From positions 1,674,001 to 1,738,000 of the forward strand of contig NZ_OY829290.1 of NCBI RefSeq assembly GCF_963691685.1: 64,000 bases of DNA, in the 5' to 3' direction. The notes beneath the pieces were generated by a model, which made no database searches, was not told the DNA's origin, and worked only from the letters and a program-made list of their open reading frames with translations. Shown here one piece after another: positions 17,432 through 26,028 of the stretch; the stretch's first letter is position 1, and every line of letters begins with the position of its first letter. The translations under genes were made by a program, and so were the position numbers. Source of the stretch: Thalassovita sp. GTDB taxonomy: Bacteria > Pseudomonadota > Alphaproteobacteria > Rhodobacterales > Rhodobacteraceae.

Positions 17432-17526
17432 TCGCCGCGAAATCGCGCAGATTTTGGCGCGATTTGTCAAGCAACGACGTTAACGCCGGGGCAGGTCCTC
17501 GGCGTTTCCTATTTAAGGTGAAAGAC

Positions 17527-18717
17527 ATGAGCCTTCTGGGCATGAAAACCGTGGTGATCGGTGGCGGTATTGGCGGGCTGGCCGTGGCCCGCGCGCTGGC
17601 GCTGCGTGGCGCCTCTGTGACGCTGCTGGAACAGGCCGAAGCCATCCGCGAAGTGGGCGCCGGCCTGCAGATCAGCCCCAATGGATTCGCTGTTCTCAAG
17701 GCGCTGGGATTGGATCAGGCGCTGCAACGGGGGGCGGTGCAGGGGCAGGCGGTCTCTCTCAGGGACTATCGCAAGGGCGAAGTGCTGCGTCTCGACCTGA
17801 CGCAATTGTCCGATCAGAGCTACTATTTTGTGCATCGCGCTGATTTAATCGACATCCTCGCAGAAGGCGCGCGGGAGGCCGGGGTGAAAATCCGGCTGTT
17901 GCAGAAGGTGGATCGGGTCACCCCCGCAACCTCACAAACTCCTGCCTCACTGCATCTGGCCAATGGCAGCCATCTGGAGGCCGATCTGGTGATCGGGGCC
18001 GACGGTTTGCATTCCGTGCTGCGCCCGATGCTGAACGGGGCGGATAAGGCGTTTTTCACCGGACAGGTTGCCTGGCGCGCTGTCGTGCCCAACACGATGG
18101 CGCGCGGGCCAGAGGCCTGGGTGCATATGGCACCGGGGCGGCATCTGGTCAGCTACCCGCTGCGCGACGGCAAGTCGATCAATCTTGTTGCGGTCCAAGA
18201 ACGTGCGGACTGGACCGAGGAGGGCTGGTTCCACAAGGATGAGCCCTCAAACCTGCGCCGCGCCTTTGCGGGTTTCGGCGCGGAAGCGCAGGCGTTGCTT
18301 GGCGCGGTGGAGGATGTGCGGCTCTGGGGTCTGTTCCGTCATCCGGTTGCTGAGGTCTGGCAGGGTGGCCATTGCGCCCTTTTGGGCGATGCGGCGCACC
18401 CAACGCTGCCGTTTCTGGCCCAGGGCGCATCCATGGCGTTGGAGGATGCATGGGCCTTGGCTGATGAACTGGCGCTGTCTGATGATGCGCCCAGCGGGCT
18501 GGCAGCCTATCAGCATCGCCGCAAGGCGCGGGCCACCAAGGTGATCAATGCCGCGACGGGAAATGCCTGGAAATATCACCTGAGCGCGCCGCCGCTGCGG
18601 TTTGCCGCCCATACCGCGCTGCGCCTGGCCGGACGTTTTGCGCCGGGCAAAATGCTGCATCAGTTCGATTGGCTTTATGCGCATGATGAAACCGCAAGGC
18701 CGACAGCAGGCGGTTGA
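17527..18717 (+). CDS. FAD-dependent monooxygenase (salicylate hydroxylase-like)
   Basis: This 396-residue group A flavoprotein hydroxylase has the FAD-binding G-G-G-I-G-G near 12-17 and the second flavin motif L-L-G-D-A-A-H-P near 284-291, followed by Q-G-A-S-M-A-L-E-D-A. It should insert an oxygen atom into an aromatic substrate using NAD(P)H. Salicylate and 3-hydroxybenzoate hydroxylases are the closest types, but the substrate is not shown. No ring-cleavage genes are adjacent, so it is not part of a visible catabolic operon. The start at 17527 has AAGGTG upstream; an earlier start at 17464 lies too close to dksA. A palindromic repeat follows its stop. Confidence 0.85.
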   Translation: MSLLGMKTVVIGGGIGGLAVARALALRGASVTLLEQAEAIREVGAGLQISPNGFAVLKALGLDQALQRGAVQGQAVSLRDYRKGEVLRLDLTQLSDQSYYFVHRADLIDILAEGAREAGVKIRLLQKVDRVTPATSQTPASLHLANGSHLEADLVIGADGLHSVLRPMLNGADKAFFTGQVAWRAVVPNTMARGPEAWVHMAPGRHLVSYPLRDGKSINLVAVQERADWTEEGWFHKDEPSNLRRAFAGFGAEAQALLGAVEDVRLWGLFRHPVAEVWQGGHCALLGDAAHPTLPFLAQGASMALEDAWALADELALSDDAPSGLAAYQHRRKARATKVINAATGNAWKYHLSAPPLRFAAHTALRLAGRFAPGKMLHQFDWLYAHDETARPTAGG

Positions 18718-18741
18718 TCCGATTGAGATCGGATGGAATGT

Positions 18742-18790
18742 GAGTATTTGGGAAACGATGAAAGCGCCTTTCAATGTTCCCTAAATACTC
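18742..18790 (+). repeat. intergenic palindromic repeat, copy A
   Basis: This is a 49-bp nested palindrome. The outer arms GAGTATTTGGGAAAC and GTTCCCTAAATACTC pair with two mismatches, and the core GAAAG-CGC-CTTTC forms an inner hairpin. The copy at 24078-24126 differs at only two of 49 positions. A separate small hairpin (ATCCGA with TCGGAT, 18717-18734) precedes it. It lies between convergent genes, directly after the monooxygenase stop. Confidence 0.85.
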
Positions 18791-18823
18791 AATTTTTTGA
18801 AGCTGCAGTGCGCGCAGCAGCGA

Positions 18824-19642
18824 TCACAGATCCAGCTCGACCCAGACCGGCACGTGGTCTGAAGGCTTCTCACGGCCGCGCACCTCTTTGTCGATCTGAC
18901 AGTCGCGCAGCAGGTCTGCGCATTCCGGGCTTAGCAGGAAATGGTCGATGCGGATGCCATCATCACGGTTCCAGGCACCGGCCTGATAATCCCAGAAACT
19001 ATAGTGGCCGGCACCAAATGTGCGGCTGCGGAAGGCTTCGGTGAAGCCAAGGTTCAGTAGTTTGCGCCACATTGCCAGGCTTTCGGGCCGGTGCGCAGCG
19101 TCGCCTTCCCAGGCCTCAGGGCGGCGGGCATCTTCGGCTTGCGGGATGATGTTGTAATCGCCTGCCATGAGGAAGGGCATTTCCTCTGCCAGCAGCGCCT
19201 CGGCGCGGGCCTGCAGCCGTTCCATCCAGCGCAGCTTATAGGCAAATTTGCCGCCCGGCACGGGCAGGCCATCGTCGCCCAGTTCAACAGGATTGCCGTT
19301 CGGCAGGTAGAGGTTGCACAGACGCACCGCCTGTTTGCCCACCACGGTTGCCTCGATCCAGCGGGCCTGTTCATCTTCGGCGTCGCCGTCTTGCAGCACA
19401 GGCAGGCCACGGGTCACATCCTCCAGCGGCAGCTTCGACAGGATCGCCACCCCGTTGAAACTTTTCTGGCCGTGGGTCACCACGTTATAACCCTTTTCCT
19501 CAAACAGCTCGTTCGGGAAGGCTTCATCAACGGATTTGATTTCCTGCAGCAGGGCCACATCGGGCTGCGCCTCATCCAGCCAGTCGCTCAGCGCGTTGAC
19601 CCGCGCTTTGATCCCATTGATGTTGAACGTGGCGATTTTCAT
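18824..19642 (-). CDS. xth: exodeoxyribonuclease III
   Basis: This 272-residue enzyme matches the ExoIII/AP endonuclease family. It cleaves DNA 5' of abasic sites and removes 3' blocking groups in base-excision repair. The start M-K-I-A-T-F-N-I-N-G-I-K, catalytic Glu34 in L-L-Q-E-I-K, the G-D-Y-N motif in the middle, and the C-terminal S-D-H-V-P with His263 are all in place. Length is typical. It converges with the monooxygenase gene across a repeat element and is followed by no coupled gene. Confidence 0.95.
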   Translation of the reverse strand: MKIATFNINGIKARVNALSDWLDEAQPDVALLQEIKSVDEAFPNELFEEKGYNVVTHGQKSFNGVAILSKLPLEDVTRGLPVLQDGDAEDEQARWIEATVVGKQAVRLCNLYLPNGNPVELGDDGLPVPGGKFAYKLRWMERLQARAEALLAEEMPFLMAGDYNIIPQAEDARRPEAWEGDAAHRPESLAMWRKLLNLGFTEAFRSRTFGAGHYSFWDYQAGAWNRDDGIRIDHFLLSPECADLLRDCQIDKEVRGREKPSDHVPVWVELDL

Positions 19643-19704
19643 GATCCGGCCCCTGTTGTTGCCCCATGTCTATGCCTGAGGCAGGGCGCCGGGTGCAAGC
19701 GGGA

Positions 19705-20238
19705 TCAGCGCGATTGGCGAAACAGGCTCATCGTTGCCATCACCCGATCCTTCAGCAGGAAGCGGTGCATCAGGCCTGCGCCAATATGCAGGATCAACAG
19801 CACCATCAGCACCTTGGTGCCGTATTCATGCAAAGGTCGGATCATCTCATAGCGGGCCGGATCAGGGGTGGAAATAGACGCCAATCCAAAGGGTTGCACC
19901 GGCAGGGAATGTACCCGCGCCGCAAGGATCCCGGTCGCCGGCAGATAGATCATCATCAGATAGATGCCCGCCTGAACCACGCGGGAGGCAAAGCCTTGCC
20001 AGGCGGCGATGTCCTGCTGCGGGCGGCCGGACAGGCCGGTCAACCGCAGCAGAAGGCGCAACGCCAGCAGGCAGAGGATAATGGCCCCAAGCGAGGAATG
20101 CCCGGTCAGGGAAAAGATGCGCTGTTCATCGGGGATATCCCCCCGGAACCCCTGACCGGCAATGAGCATCATCAAAATAATTGCCGCCATGATCCAGTGG
20201 ATCAGGCGAAAAGGCAGGCTGTAACGATTGGTCGTCAT
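19705..20238 (-). CDS. cytochrome b561 family protein
   Basis: This 177-residue integral membrane haem protein has four hydrophobic segments. Candidate haem-ligand histidines lie in L-I-H-W near residue 14, in L-T-G-H-S-S-L-G in the second segment, and in a late segment containing L-H-I-G-A-G-L-M-H. The family passes electrons from ubiquinol to periplasmic acceptors, for example in superoxide quenching. The ATG at 20238 has GGGAG eight bases upstream; an in-frame ATG five codons earlier is possible. It is downstream of a 67-residue membrane ORF on the same strand. Confidence 0.88.
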   Translation of the reverse strand: MTTNRYSLPFRLIHWIMAAIILMMLIAGQGFRGDIPDEQRIFSLTGHSSLGAIILCLLALRLLLRLTGLSGRPQQDIAAWQGFASRVVQAGIYLMMIYLPATGILAARVHSLPVQPFGLASISTPDPARYEMIRPLHEYGTKVLMVLLILHIGAGLMHRFLLKDRVMATMSLFRQSR

Positions 20239-20279
20239 GGCTAATACTCCCATTAAGTGAGAATAGCCTCAGACTTAGG

Positions 20280-20483
20280 TCACGGATTGATCAGGGCCAG
20301 CGTCAGCAATCCTGCCAGGGCAAGGAGCACCACAACGGCGCACCAGAACCCGATGGTGAAGCGGCGCAGCATGGCATGGCGCACCACCACGCCAACCGAA
20401 ATTGCCGCCAGAAAGCTCAGCGTCAGCCCCAGCACCACCGCCTGCGCAATCGCATCGCCCATTCCGGTCAGAAACGTATCCAT
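20280..20483 (-). CDS. 67-residue membrane protein, function unknown
   Basis: This small ORF encodes two hydrophobic segments (A-V-V-L-G-L-T-L-S-F-L-A-A-I-S-V and W-C-A-V-V-V-L-L-A-L-A-G-L-L-T-L-A-L) joined by a basic R-H-A-M-L-R-R-F turn. The ribosome site is weak, but codon use resembles its neighbours and the composition is convincingly transmembrane. It lies between the Fe-S carrier gene (18 bp upstream) and the cytochrome b561 gene on the same strand. I recognise no family. Confidence 0.6.
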   Translation of the reverse strand: MDTFLTGMGDAIAQAVVLGLTLSFLAAISVGVVVRHAMLRRFTIGFWCAVVVLLALAGLLTLALINP

Positions 20484-20501
20484 CAAGGGACCGCCTGCGG
20501 G

Positions 20502-20837
20502 TTACATGGAGAAGGAGGTGCCGCAGCCACAGGAGGATGTGGCATTGGGGTTTTCGATCACGAAACGCGCGCCGATCAGCTCTTCGGTGAAATCGATGGT
20601 GGCCCCGGTCAGGAAGGGCAGGGAAATCGCGTCAACGATCACCTTTTCGCCGGCGCCATCGCCCGAGCCTTCGAGGATCAGATCCTCATCCTTCGGCTCA
20701 TCCAGCGTGATTTCATACTGAAAGCCGGAACAGCCGCCACCTTCGACAGCCACACGCAAAGCCTGACCCTGATCGCTCGCGCCGATTTCGGCAAGGCGGG
20801 CGAAGGCACGTTCTGTGACGGTGGGGGGCAGTTGCAT
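20502..20837 (-). CDS. erpA: Fe-S cluster insertion protein, ErpA/IscA type
   Basis: This 111-residue A-type carrier receives an Fe-S cluster and delivers it to apoproteins. The three ligand cysteines are visible: Cys36 in G-G-G-C-S-G-F and Cys103 and Cys105 in S-C-G-C-G near the C-terminus. Length and motifs are typical. An open extension reaches 21020 but overlaps the divergent dgt gene; the ATG at 20837 has GGAGCC upstream and starts the family N-terminus. ErpA, IscA and SufA cannot be separated with confidence by eye, so the symbol is a best guess. No suf or isc genes are in the window. Confidence 0.88.
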   Translation of the reverse strand: MQLPPTVTERAFARLAEIGASDQGQALRVAVEGGGCSGFQYEITLDEPKDEDLILEGSGDGAGEKVIVDAISLPFLTGATIDFTEELIGARFVIENPNATSSCGCGTSFSM

Positions 20838-20944
20838 TCCAAGGCTCCTGAAGGTTTCGCAAAAGCTGTTTATCGAATATATGTGGGGAAAGGATCGGCG
20901 ACAAGAGTGCCCGGTGAGGGAATTTGCCGCCAAAGATCCGGGAA

Positions 20945-20972
20945 TTGAGGGCCCAAAAGAGGCCCGTATGAG
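20945..20972 (+). promoter_or_regulatory. candidate dgt promoter
   Basis: TTGAGG and TATGAG are separated by 16 bp, ending 29 bp before the dgt ATG. The spacer contains an inverted GGGCC/GGCCC pair. This is a pattern match only, in the 164-bp divergent region between the Fe-S carrier gene and dgt. Confidence 0.3.
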
Positions 20973-21001
20973 GCAAATTGAACAGGTAAGGGCCAATTGC
21001 A

Positions 21002-22189
21002 ATGAGCGCCATTTACGCATCCCGTCCCGAAGACAGCCGCGGGCGGTTGCACCCCGAAGAAGAGAGCGCGTTTCGCTCTTGTTTTCAACGTGATCGGGAT
21101 CGGATCATCCATGCCAGTAGCTTTCGCCGACTGAAGCATAAGACACAGGTCTTTATCGAACATGAAGGGGATTATTTCCGCACCCGGCTGACCCATTCCA
21201 TTGAGGTGGCACAGGTGGCGCGGACGATTTCGGGCACGCTGGGCCTCAATCAGGAACTGGCTGAGGCCGTGGCGCTGGCGCATGATCTGGGCCATACGCC
21301 CTTTGGCCACACCGGTGAGGATGCGCTGGCGGAGTTGATGTCGCCTTATGGCGGCTATGATCACAACGCGCAGGCCATTCGTATCGTGACCAATCTGGAG
21401 CGTCACTACGCGGAATGGGACGGGCTGAACCTGACCTGGGAAACGCTGGAAGGCATCGCCAAACACAATGGCCCGGTTCTGGGGCAGGTGCCTTGGGCCT
21501 TGGCGGCCTATAACGATCACCATGATCTGGAACTGACCACCCACGCCAGCACCGAGGCGCAGGTGGCTGCCCTGTCAGATGACATCGCCTATAACAACCA
21601 CGATCTGCACGACGGGTTGCGGGCGGAGTTGTTTTCAACCGATGAACTGGCCCAGATGCCGGTGTTGCAGGACTGCTTTGCTGAGGTGGATAAGAAATAC
21701 CCCGGCCTCAACTACTATCGCCGCCGCCATGAGGCGCTGCGCCGGTTCTTTGGCGTCTTGGTAGAGGACGTGATCGCGGTGACCCGGGCCAATCTGGCAG
21801 AGGTCGATCCGCAATCGGTGGCCGATGTGCGCGCCGCCGGCAAGATGATGGTGCAGTTTTCGCCCGGCCTGTGGTCCGACCTGAAACAGATCCGCAAGTT
21901 TCTGTTCACCCGCATGTACCGCGCCCCGGAGGTGGTGGAGATCCGCACCTATGTGACCGAAGCAGTCAAAGAGCTGTTCCCGATCTTCATGGCTCGGCCC
22001 GAGCTGCTGCCGAAGCAATGGCGCAAAGATGTTGCCGAGGTCACCAGCGAAGAAGGTTTGGCGCGCATCGTGTCGGACTATATCTCTGGCATGACGGATC
22101 GCTTTGCGCTGCAGGAGGTGGAACATCTGACCGGCCGACGCGCCATCCCAGCCGGGCGACGCGCCACCCCGATCCAACATCACGACTGA
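21002..22189 (+). CDS. dgt: deoxyguanosinetriphosphate triphosphohydrolase-like protein
   Basis: This 395-residue HD-domain enzyme should hydrolyse dNTPs, dGTP best, to the deoxynucleoside and triphosphate. The metal-binding set is visible: R-L-T-H-S-I-E-V-A with His65, and A-H-D-L-G-H-T-P-F-G-H-T with His94 and Asp95. Several single-copy bacterial members have broad dNTP specificity, so substrate preference is open. It is divergent from the Fe-S carrier gene. The window also holds a dCTP deaminase and IMP dehydrogenase, but not in the same operon. Confidence 0.93.
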   Translation: MSAIYASRPEDSRGRLHPEEESAFRSCFQRDRDRIIHASSFRRLKHKTQVFIEHEGDYFRTRLTHSIEVAQVARTISGTLGLNQELAEAVALAHDLGHTPFGHTGEDALAELMSPYGGYDHNAQAIRIVTNLERHYAEWDGLNLTWETLEGIAKHNGPVLGQVPWALAAYNDHHDLELTTHASTEAQVAALSDDIAYNNHDLHDGLRAELFSTDELAQMPVLQDCFAEVDKKYPGLNYYRRRHEALRRFFGVLVEDVIAVTRANLAEVDPQSVADVRAAGKMMVQFSPGLWSDLKQIRKFLFTRMYRAPEVVEIRTYVTEAVKELFPIFMARPELLPKQWRKDVAEVTSEEGLARIVSDYISGMTDRFALQEVEHLTGRRAIPAGRRATPIQHHD

Positions 22190-22235
22190 TTTTAAGACTG
22201 CAATTTCATTAAGAGCCCCTTCAGGAGGACCATAA

Positions 22236-24041
22236 ATGGCCAGCCCAGATGTCGCCGGACTTAGCCCGATCAATGCCATCGCTCTGGTAGGGGCCTTAGG
22301 GGTTGGGGCGCAATGGCTGGCCTGGCGGCTGCAGTTGCCGGGCATTGTCTTGATGTTGCTGGCTGGGGTCATTGCGGGGCCTGTCCTCGGGGTGTTGGAT
22401 CCGGCGCGGGACATCGGTCCGCTTGTGGCACCTATGGTCTCGGTTGCGGTGGCCATCATCTTGTTTGAGGGTGGGTTGACGCTCAACTTCCACCAGCTGA
22501 GTGATGCCGCAACCGGGGTGAAGCGTCTGGTCTTTGTTGGTGCGCCGCTGGGCTGGCTGACCTCCGCCATGGCGTTGCACTACGGTGCTGGGCTTGGCTG
22601 GCAGGCCTCGGCCGTTTTTGGCGGGATCATGATCGTGACCGGCCCCACGGTGATTGCGCCCCTCTTGCGGCAGGCCAAACTGGGCCGTCGCCCGGCCGCC
22701 CTCTTGCAATGGGAGGCGATCGTCAACGATCCCATCGGCGCCCTTGCGGCGGTGCTGGCGTTTGAACTGGTGGTGGTGCTGAACACCACCGAAACCGTCA
22801 GCCATGCCGCACAGGTCCTGGCCCTGGGGGTGGTGGTCGCCACCATCCTTGGCGCGCTGGGCGGCTATGGCATCGCCCGGGCCTTCAAACAGGGCTGGGT
22901 GCCGGAATACATGAAGGTGCCGGTGCTCTTTGTTGTTTTGATTGCGATTTTCGCCGCCTCAGACACGGTTTTGCATGAAAGCGGCCTGCTGGCTGTGACC
23001 ATCATGGGGGTGGTGATCGCCAATGCGGAACTGCCGTCTTATACTGAGCTGCGCCGGTTCAAGGAACACGCCACGGTTCTGCTGGTGTCCGGCGTATTTA
23101 TCCTCTTGGCGGCCTCCCTGGATTTCTCAACCCTTGGGCAGCTTAACTGGCGCGCGGCACTTTTTGTGGCCTCGGTCATCCTGCTGGCGCGTCCGGCAAC
23201 CGTGCTGATCTCTCTGCTGGGAACCGATTTGCCCTGGCGTGAGAGGGTGCTCATCGCCTTCACCGGGCCGCGCGGTGTGGTGCTGGTGGCGGTGGCGGGG
23301 CTGTTTGGCGAACGTCTGGCGGCACTGGGCGTGGCCGATGGGGCGCTGGTTGCGCCGCTGGCCTTTGTTCTGGTTGCGGTCACCGTGGTGCTGCATGGTT
23401 TCACGCTCACACCTTTTGCCCGCGCGCTTGGGTTGGCCGGCGCTGCCGTGCCCGGTGTGCTGCTGGTCGGCGGATCGCGGTTTTCGCTGGCGCTGGGGCA
23501 GGCGCTGGGCAAGGCCGAGGTGCCGGTGCTGATCGCAGATCCCAACCGCACCCGGCTGCGCGCCGCCCGGCAGGCCGGGGTCAACACGTTTTACGGCGAT
23601 GTCCTGTCTGAAGCGGCAGAACACAACTTGGAACTGGCGCAATACGGCCGCATCATCGCCCTCAGTGATAATGACGCCTACAACACGCTGGTCACCACCG
23701 ATCTTGGGCCGGAGTTTGGCCGTGACAACATCTTTCAACTTGCCCGTCACAAAGGCGATCTGGCCCGCAACGCGCTGCCCAGCAGCCTTGGTGGCCGCGC
23801 TTTTGTTGCCGGCCATAATTTTGATGAGCTGGAGGCCAATATGCGCGCAGGTCATGACATGCGCTGCACCCGATTGAGCGAAGAATATGGGCCTGAGGAC
23901 TGGCAGGCTGATGCGCCAGAGGCGCTGATGGTCATGGCCATCGATCCCAAAGGCAATCCGCGCCTGCCCAGCGGTGACAAGGGCCTGCCGCTCACGGCAG
24001 ACTGGCAGGTGATTTGGCTGGACCCTAAGGGTACTCGTTAA
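22236..24041 (+). CDS. Na+/H+ or K+/H+ antiporter with RCK-like domain (CPA family)
   Basis: This 601-residue membrane protein has about twelve hydrophobic segments over residues 8-395. The ion-site motif V-N-D-P-I-G-A-L lies near 163-170, as in CPA1 exchangers. A cytoplasmic TrkA-N-like domain starts near 409 (V-L-L-V-G-G-S-R-F-S, then L-I-A-D-P-N). The nucleotide loop G-G-S-R-F-S departs from the usual G-x-G-x-x-G, so NAD(H) binding may be altered. GGAGGA stands before the ATG. The transported cation is not determinable. A palindromic repeat follows its stop. Confidence 0.88.
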   Translation: MASPDVAGLSPINAIALVGALGVGAQWLAWRLQLPGIVLMLLAGVIAGPVLGVLDPARDIGPLVAPMVSVAVAIILFEGGLTLNFHQLSDAATGVKRLVFVGAPLGWLTSAMALHYGAGLGWQASAVFGGIMIVTGPTVIAPLLRQAKLGRRPAALLQWEAIVNDPIGALAAVLAFELVVVLNTTETVSHAAQVLALGVVVATILGALGGYGIARAFKQGWVPEYMKVPVLFVVLIAIFAASDTVLHESGLLAVTIMGVVIANAELPSYTELRRFKEHATVLLVSGVFILLAASLDFSTLGQLNWRAALFVASVILLARPATVLISLLGTDLPWRERVLIAFTGPRGVVLVAVAGLFGERLAALGVADGALVAPLAFVLVAVTVVLHGFTLTPFARALGLAGAAVPGVLLVGGSRFSLALGQALGKAEVPVLIADPNRTRLRAARQAGVNTFYGDVLSEAAEHNLELAQYGRIIALSDNDAYNTLVTTDLGPEFGRDNIFQLARHKGDLARNALPSSLGGRAFVAGHNFDELEANMRAGHDMRCTRLSEEYGPEDWQADAPEALMVMAIDPKGNPRLPSGDKGLPLTADWQVIWLDPKGTR

Positions 24042-24126
24042 GGGGGGCGTTGCCCCCATGCCTGCGGCATTCCCCCAGAGTATTTGGGAAACGATGAAAG
24101 CGCCTTTCAATGATCCGTAAATACTC
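24042..24126 (+). repeat. intergenic palindromic repeat, copy B with G/C module
   Basis: The 49-bp palindrome at 24078-24126 is nearly identical to copy A. It is preceded by two hairpins: GGGGGC-GTT-GCCCCC (24043-24057) and ATGCC-TGC-GGCAT (24058-24070), then a C-run. The block begins one base after the antiporter stop codon and ends 83 bp before argS, so it could be a 3' processing or termination element. Confidence 0.85.
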
Positions 24127-24209
24127 AATCTGCCTGTGCAGCCCGGCTATGCGTTGACCTTTGAGGTTTGCGTGGTAAACCCGCGTCAAGAGATAGAGGA
24201 TTTGGTGCG

Positions 24210-25955
24210 ATGAACCTTTTTGCCGAGCTGCGTGCGCTGGTACTGGAACTGCTGGAGCAAATGGTTGCTGCCGGCGATCTGCCCGAGGGGCTGAACTTTG
24301 CCAATGTGGCGGTTGAGCCGCCGCGCGATCCGCTGCACGGTGACATGGCAACCAATGCCGCGATGGTGCTGGCCAAACCCGCCAAGATGAAACCGCGCGA
24401 TATCGCCGACAAACTGGCGGCTAAACTGGCTGAAGATGCCCGCATCACCACTGCTGAAGTGGCCGGTCCCGGTTTCCTCAACATGCGCCTTGATGCCAGC
24501 CTGTGGCAGGGGATTGTGAAAACCGCGCTGAGTGATGGCACGGCCTATGGTCGCTCCTCCATGGGGCAGGGCAAGAAGGTCAATGTGGAATATGTCTCGG
24601 CCAACCCGACCGGTCCGATGCATGTGGGCCATACCCGTGGCGCGGTCTTTGGCGATGCGCTGGCCTCGCTCCTGGATTACGTCGGCTATGAAGTGACCCG
24701 CGAATATTACATCAACGATGGCGGCGCGCAGGTCGATGTACTGGCGCGTTCGGCCTATGAGCGTTACCGCGAAGCCAATGGGCTGGAGCCGGAGATTGCC
24801 GAAGGGCTGTATCCCGGTGATTACCTGATCCCGGTTGGCGAAGCGCTGAAAGAGAAATACGGCGACAGCCTGCTGGACAAGCCCGAAGCAGAATGGCTGA
24901 CGGATCTGCGCAGCTTCTCGACCGATGCGATGATGGAGATGATCCGCGGCGACCTGGCGGCGCTGGGTGTGGTGATGGATGAGTTCTACTCGGAAAAATC
25001 CCTCTACGGCACAGGCCAGATTGAGGCTGCGCTGGAGCGTTTGGAAAACCTGGGCCTGATCTACGAAGGCGTGCTGGAGCCGCCAAAGGGCAAACTGCCT
25101 GAGGATTGGGAAGAACGTGAGCAGACCCTGTTCAAATCGACTGAATACGGTGATGACGTCGACCGTCCCGTGAAGAAATCCGACGGCGCCTGGACCTATT
25201 TTGCCCCCGATATCGCTTACCACTTCACCAAGGTGGAGCGTGGCTTTGACATGTTGATTGACGTCTTTGGCGCCGATCACGGTGGCTATGTCAAACGGAT
25301 GAAGGCTGCGGTGGCCGCGCTGAGCGAAAACAAGGTGCCGCTGGAGATCAAGCTGATCCAGCTGGTGAAGCTGTATAAAAACGGTGAGCCGTTCAAAATG
25401 TCCAAGCGCGCCGGCACCTTTGTGACCCTGCGCGACGTGGTGGAGCAGGTGGGCGCGGATGTGACCCGTTTCCACATGCTGACCCGCAAGAACGACGCGC
25501 CGCTGGACTTTGATTTTGACAAGGTGCTGGAACAGTCCAAGGACAACCCGGTGTTCTATGTGCAATACGCCCATGCCCGTGTCTGCTCGGTTCTGCGCAA
25601 AGCAACCGAGGCCGGTATCGCCCATGATGATGCCACGCTGGCGGCTGCGGATCTGAACGCGCTGAGCCATGATGCGGAGATGGCGGTGGCCAAGAAACTG
25701 GCCGAATGGCCACGTCTGGTTGAGATTGCCGGCCGCAACAACGAACCGCACCGCGTGGCCTTCTATCTCTATGAACTGGCAAGCGAATTCCATTCTCTGT
25801 GGAACCGTGGCAACGATGACATGTCACTGCGCTTCCTGCAGGAAGGGGATGCGGCGACGTCACAGGCGAAAATCGCCCTTGCCCGTGCCGTGGCCGTTGT
25901 TATTTCCGCCGGTCTTGGTATTCTAGGCGTGAAACCGGCCGAAGAGATGCGCTAA
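24210..25955 (+). CDS. argS: arginine--tRNA ligase
   Basis: ArgRS charges tRNA-Arg. The 581-residue class I synthetase has the HIGH-type motif H-V-G-H-T-R-G-A near 137-144 and a KMSK motif in F-K-M-S-K-R-A-G-T near 395-403. It also has an N-terminal Add-1 domain with A-N-P-T-G-P-M before the HIGH box and a C-terminal anticodon-binding helical domain. The ATG at 24210 has AGAGGA upstream; an earlier in-frame start would add 14 non-conserved residues. It begins a plus-strand run with the SPOR protein, nagZ and scpAB. Confidence 0.97.
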   Translation: MNLFAELRALVLELLEQMVAAGDLPEGLNFANVAVEPPRDPLHGDMATNAAMVLAKPAKMKPRDIADKLAAKLAEDARITTAEVAGPGFLNMRLDASLWQGIVKTALSDGTAYGRSSMGQGKKVNVEYVSANPTGPMHVGHTRGAVFGDALASLLDYVGYEVTREYYINDGGAQVDVLARSAYERYREANGLEPEIAEGLYPGDYLIPVGEALKEKYGDSLLDKPEAEWLTDLRSFSTDAMMEMIRGDLAALGVVMDEFYSEKSLYGTGQIEAALERLENLGLIYEGVLEPPKGKLPEDWEEREQTLFKSTEYGDDVDRPVKKSDGAWTYFAPDIAYHFTKVERGFDMLIDVFGADHGGYVKRMKAAVAALSENKVPLEIKLIQLVKLYKNGEPFKMSKRAGTFVTLRDVVEQVGADVTRFHMLTRKNDAPLDFDFDKVLEQSKDNPVFYVQYAHARVCSVLRKATEAGIAHDDATLAAADLNALSHDAEMAVAKKLAEWPRLVEIAGRNNEPHRVAFYLYELASEFHSLWNRGNDDMSLRFLQEGDAATSQAKIALARAVAVVISAGLGILGVKPAEEMR

Positions 25956-26028
25956 AGCATCCATCCCGCGCCGGTCCGTGAAGCAGTTTTCCGACGGGAT
26001 CCACCCGTCGGCGCGGAAAGAGGCGAAG

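Noticed and set aside
24186..25793. A 535-codon open frame on the minus strand, antisense to argS
   Set aside because: High GC makes long frames on the opposite strand common. It has no ribosome site, no family resemblance and sits entirely within a clear argS.
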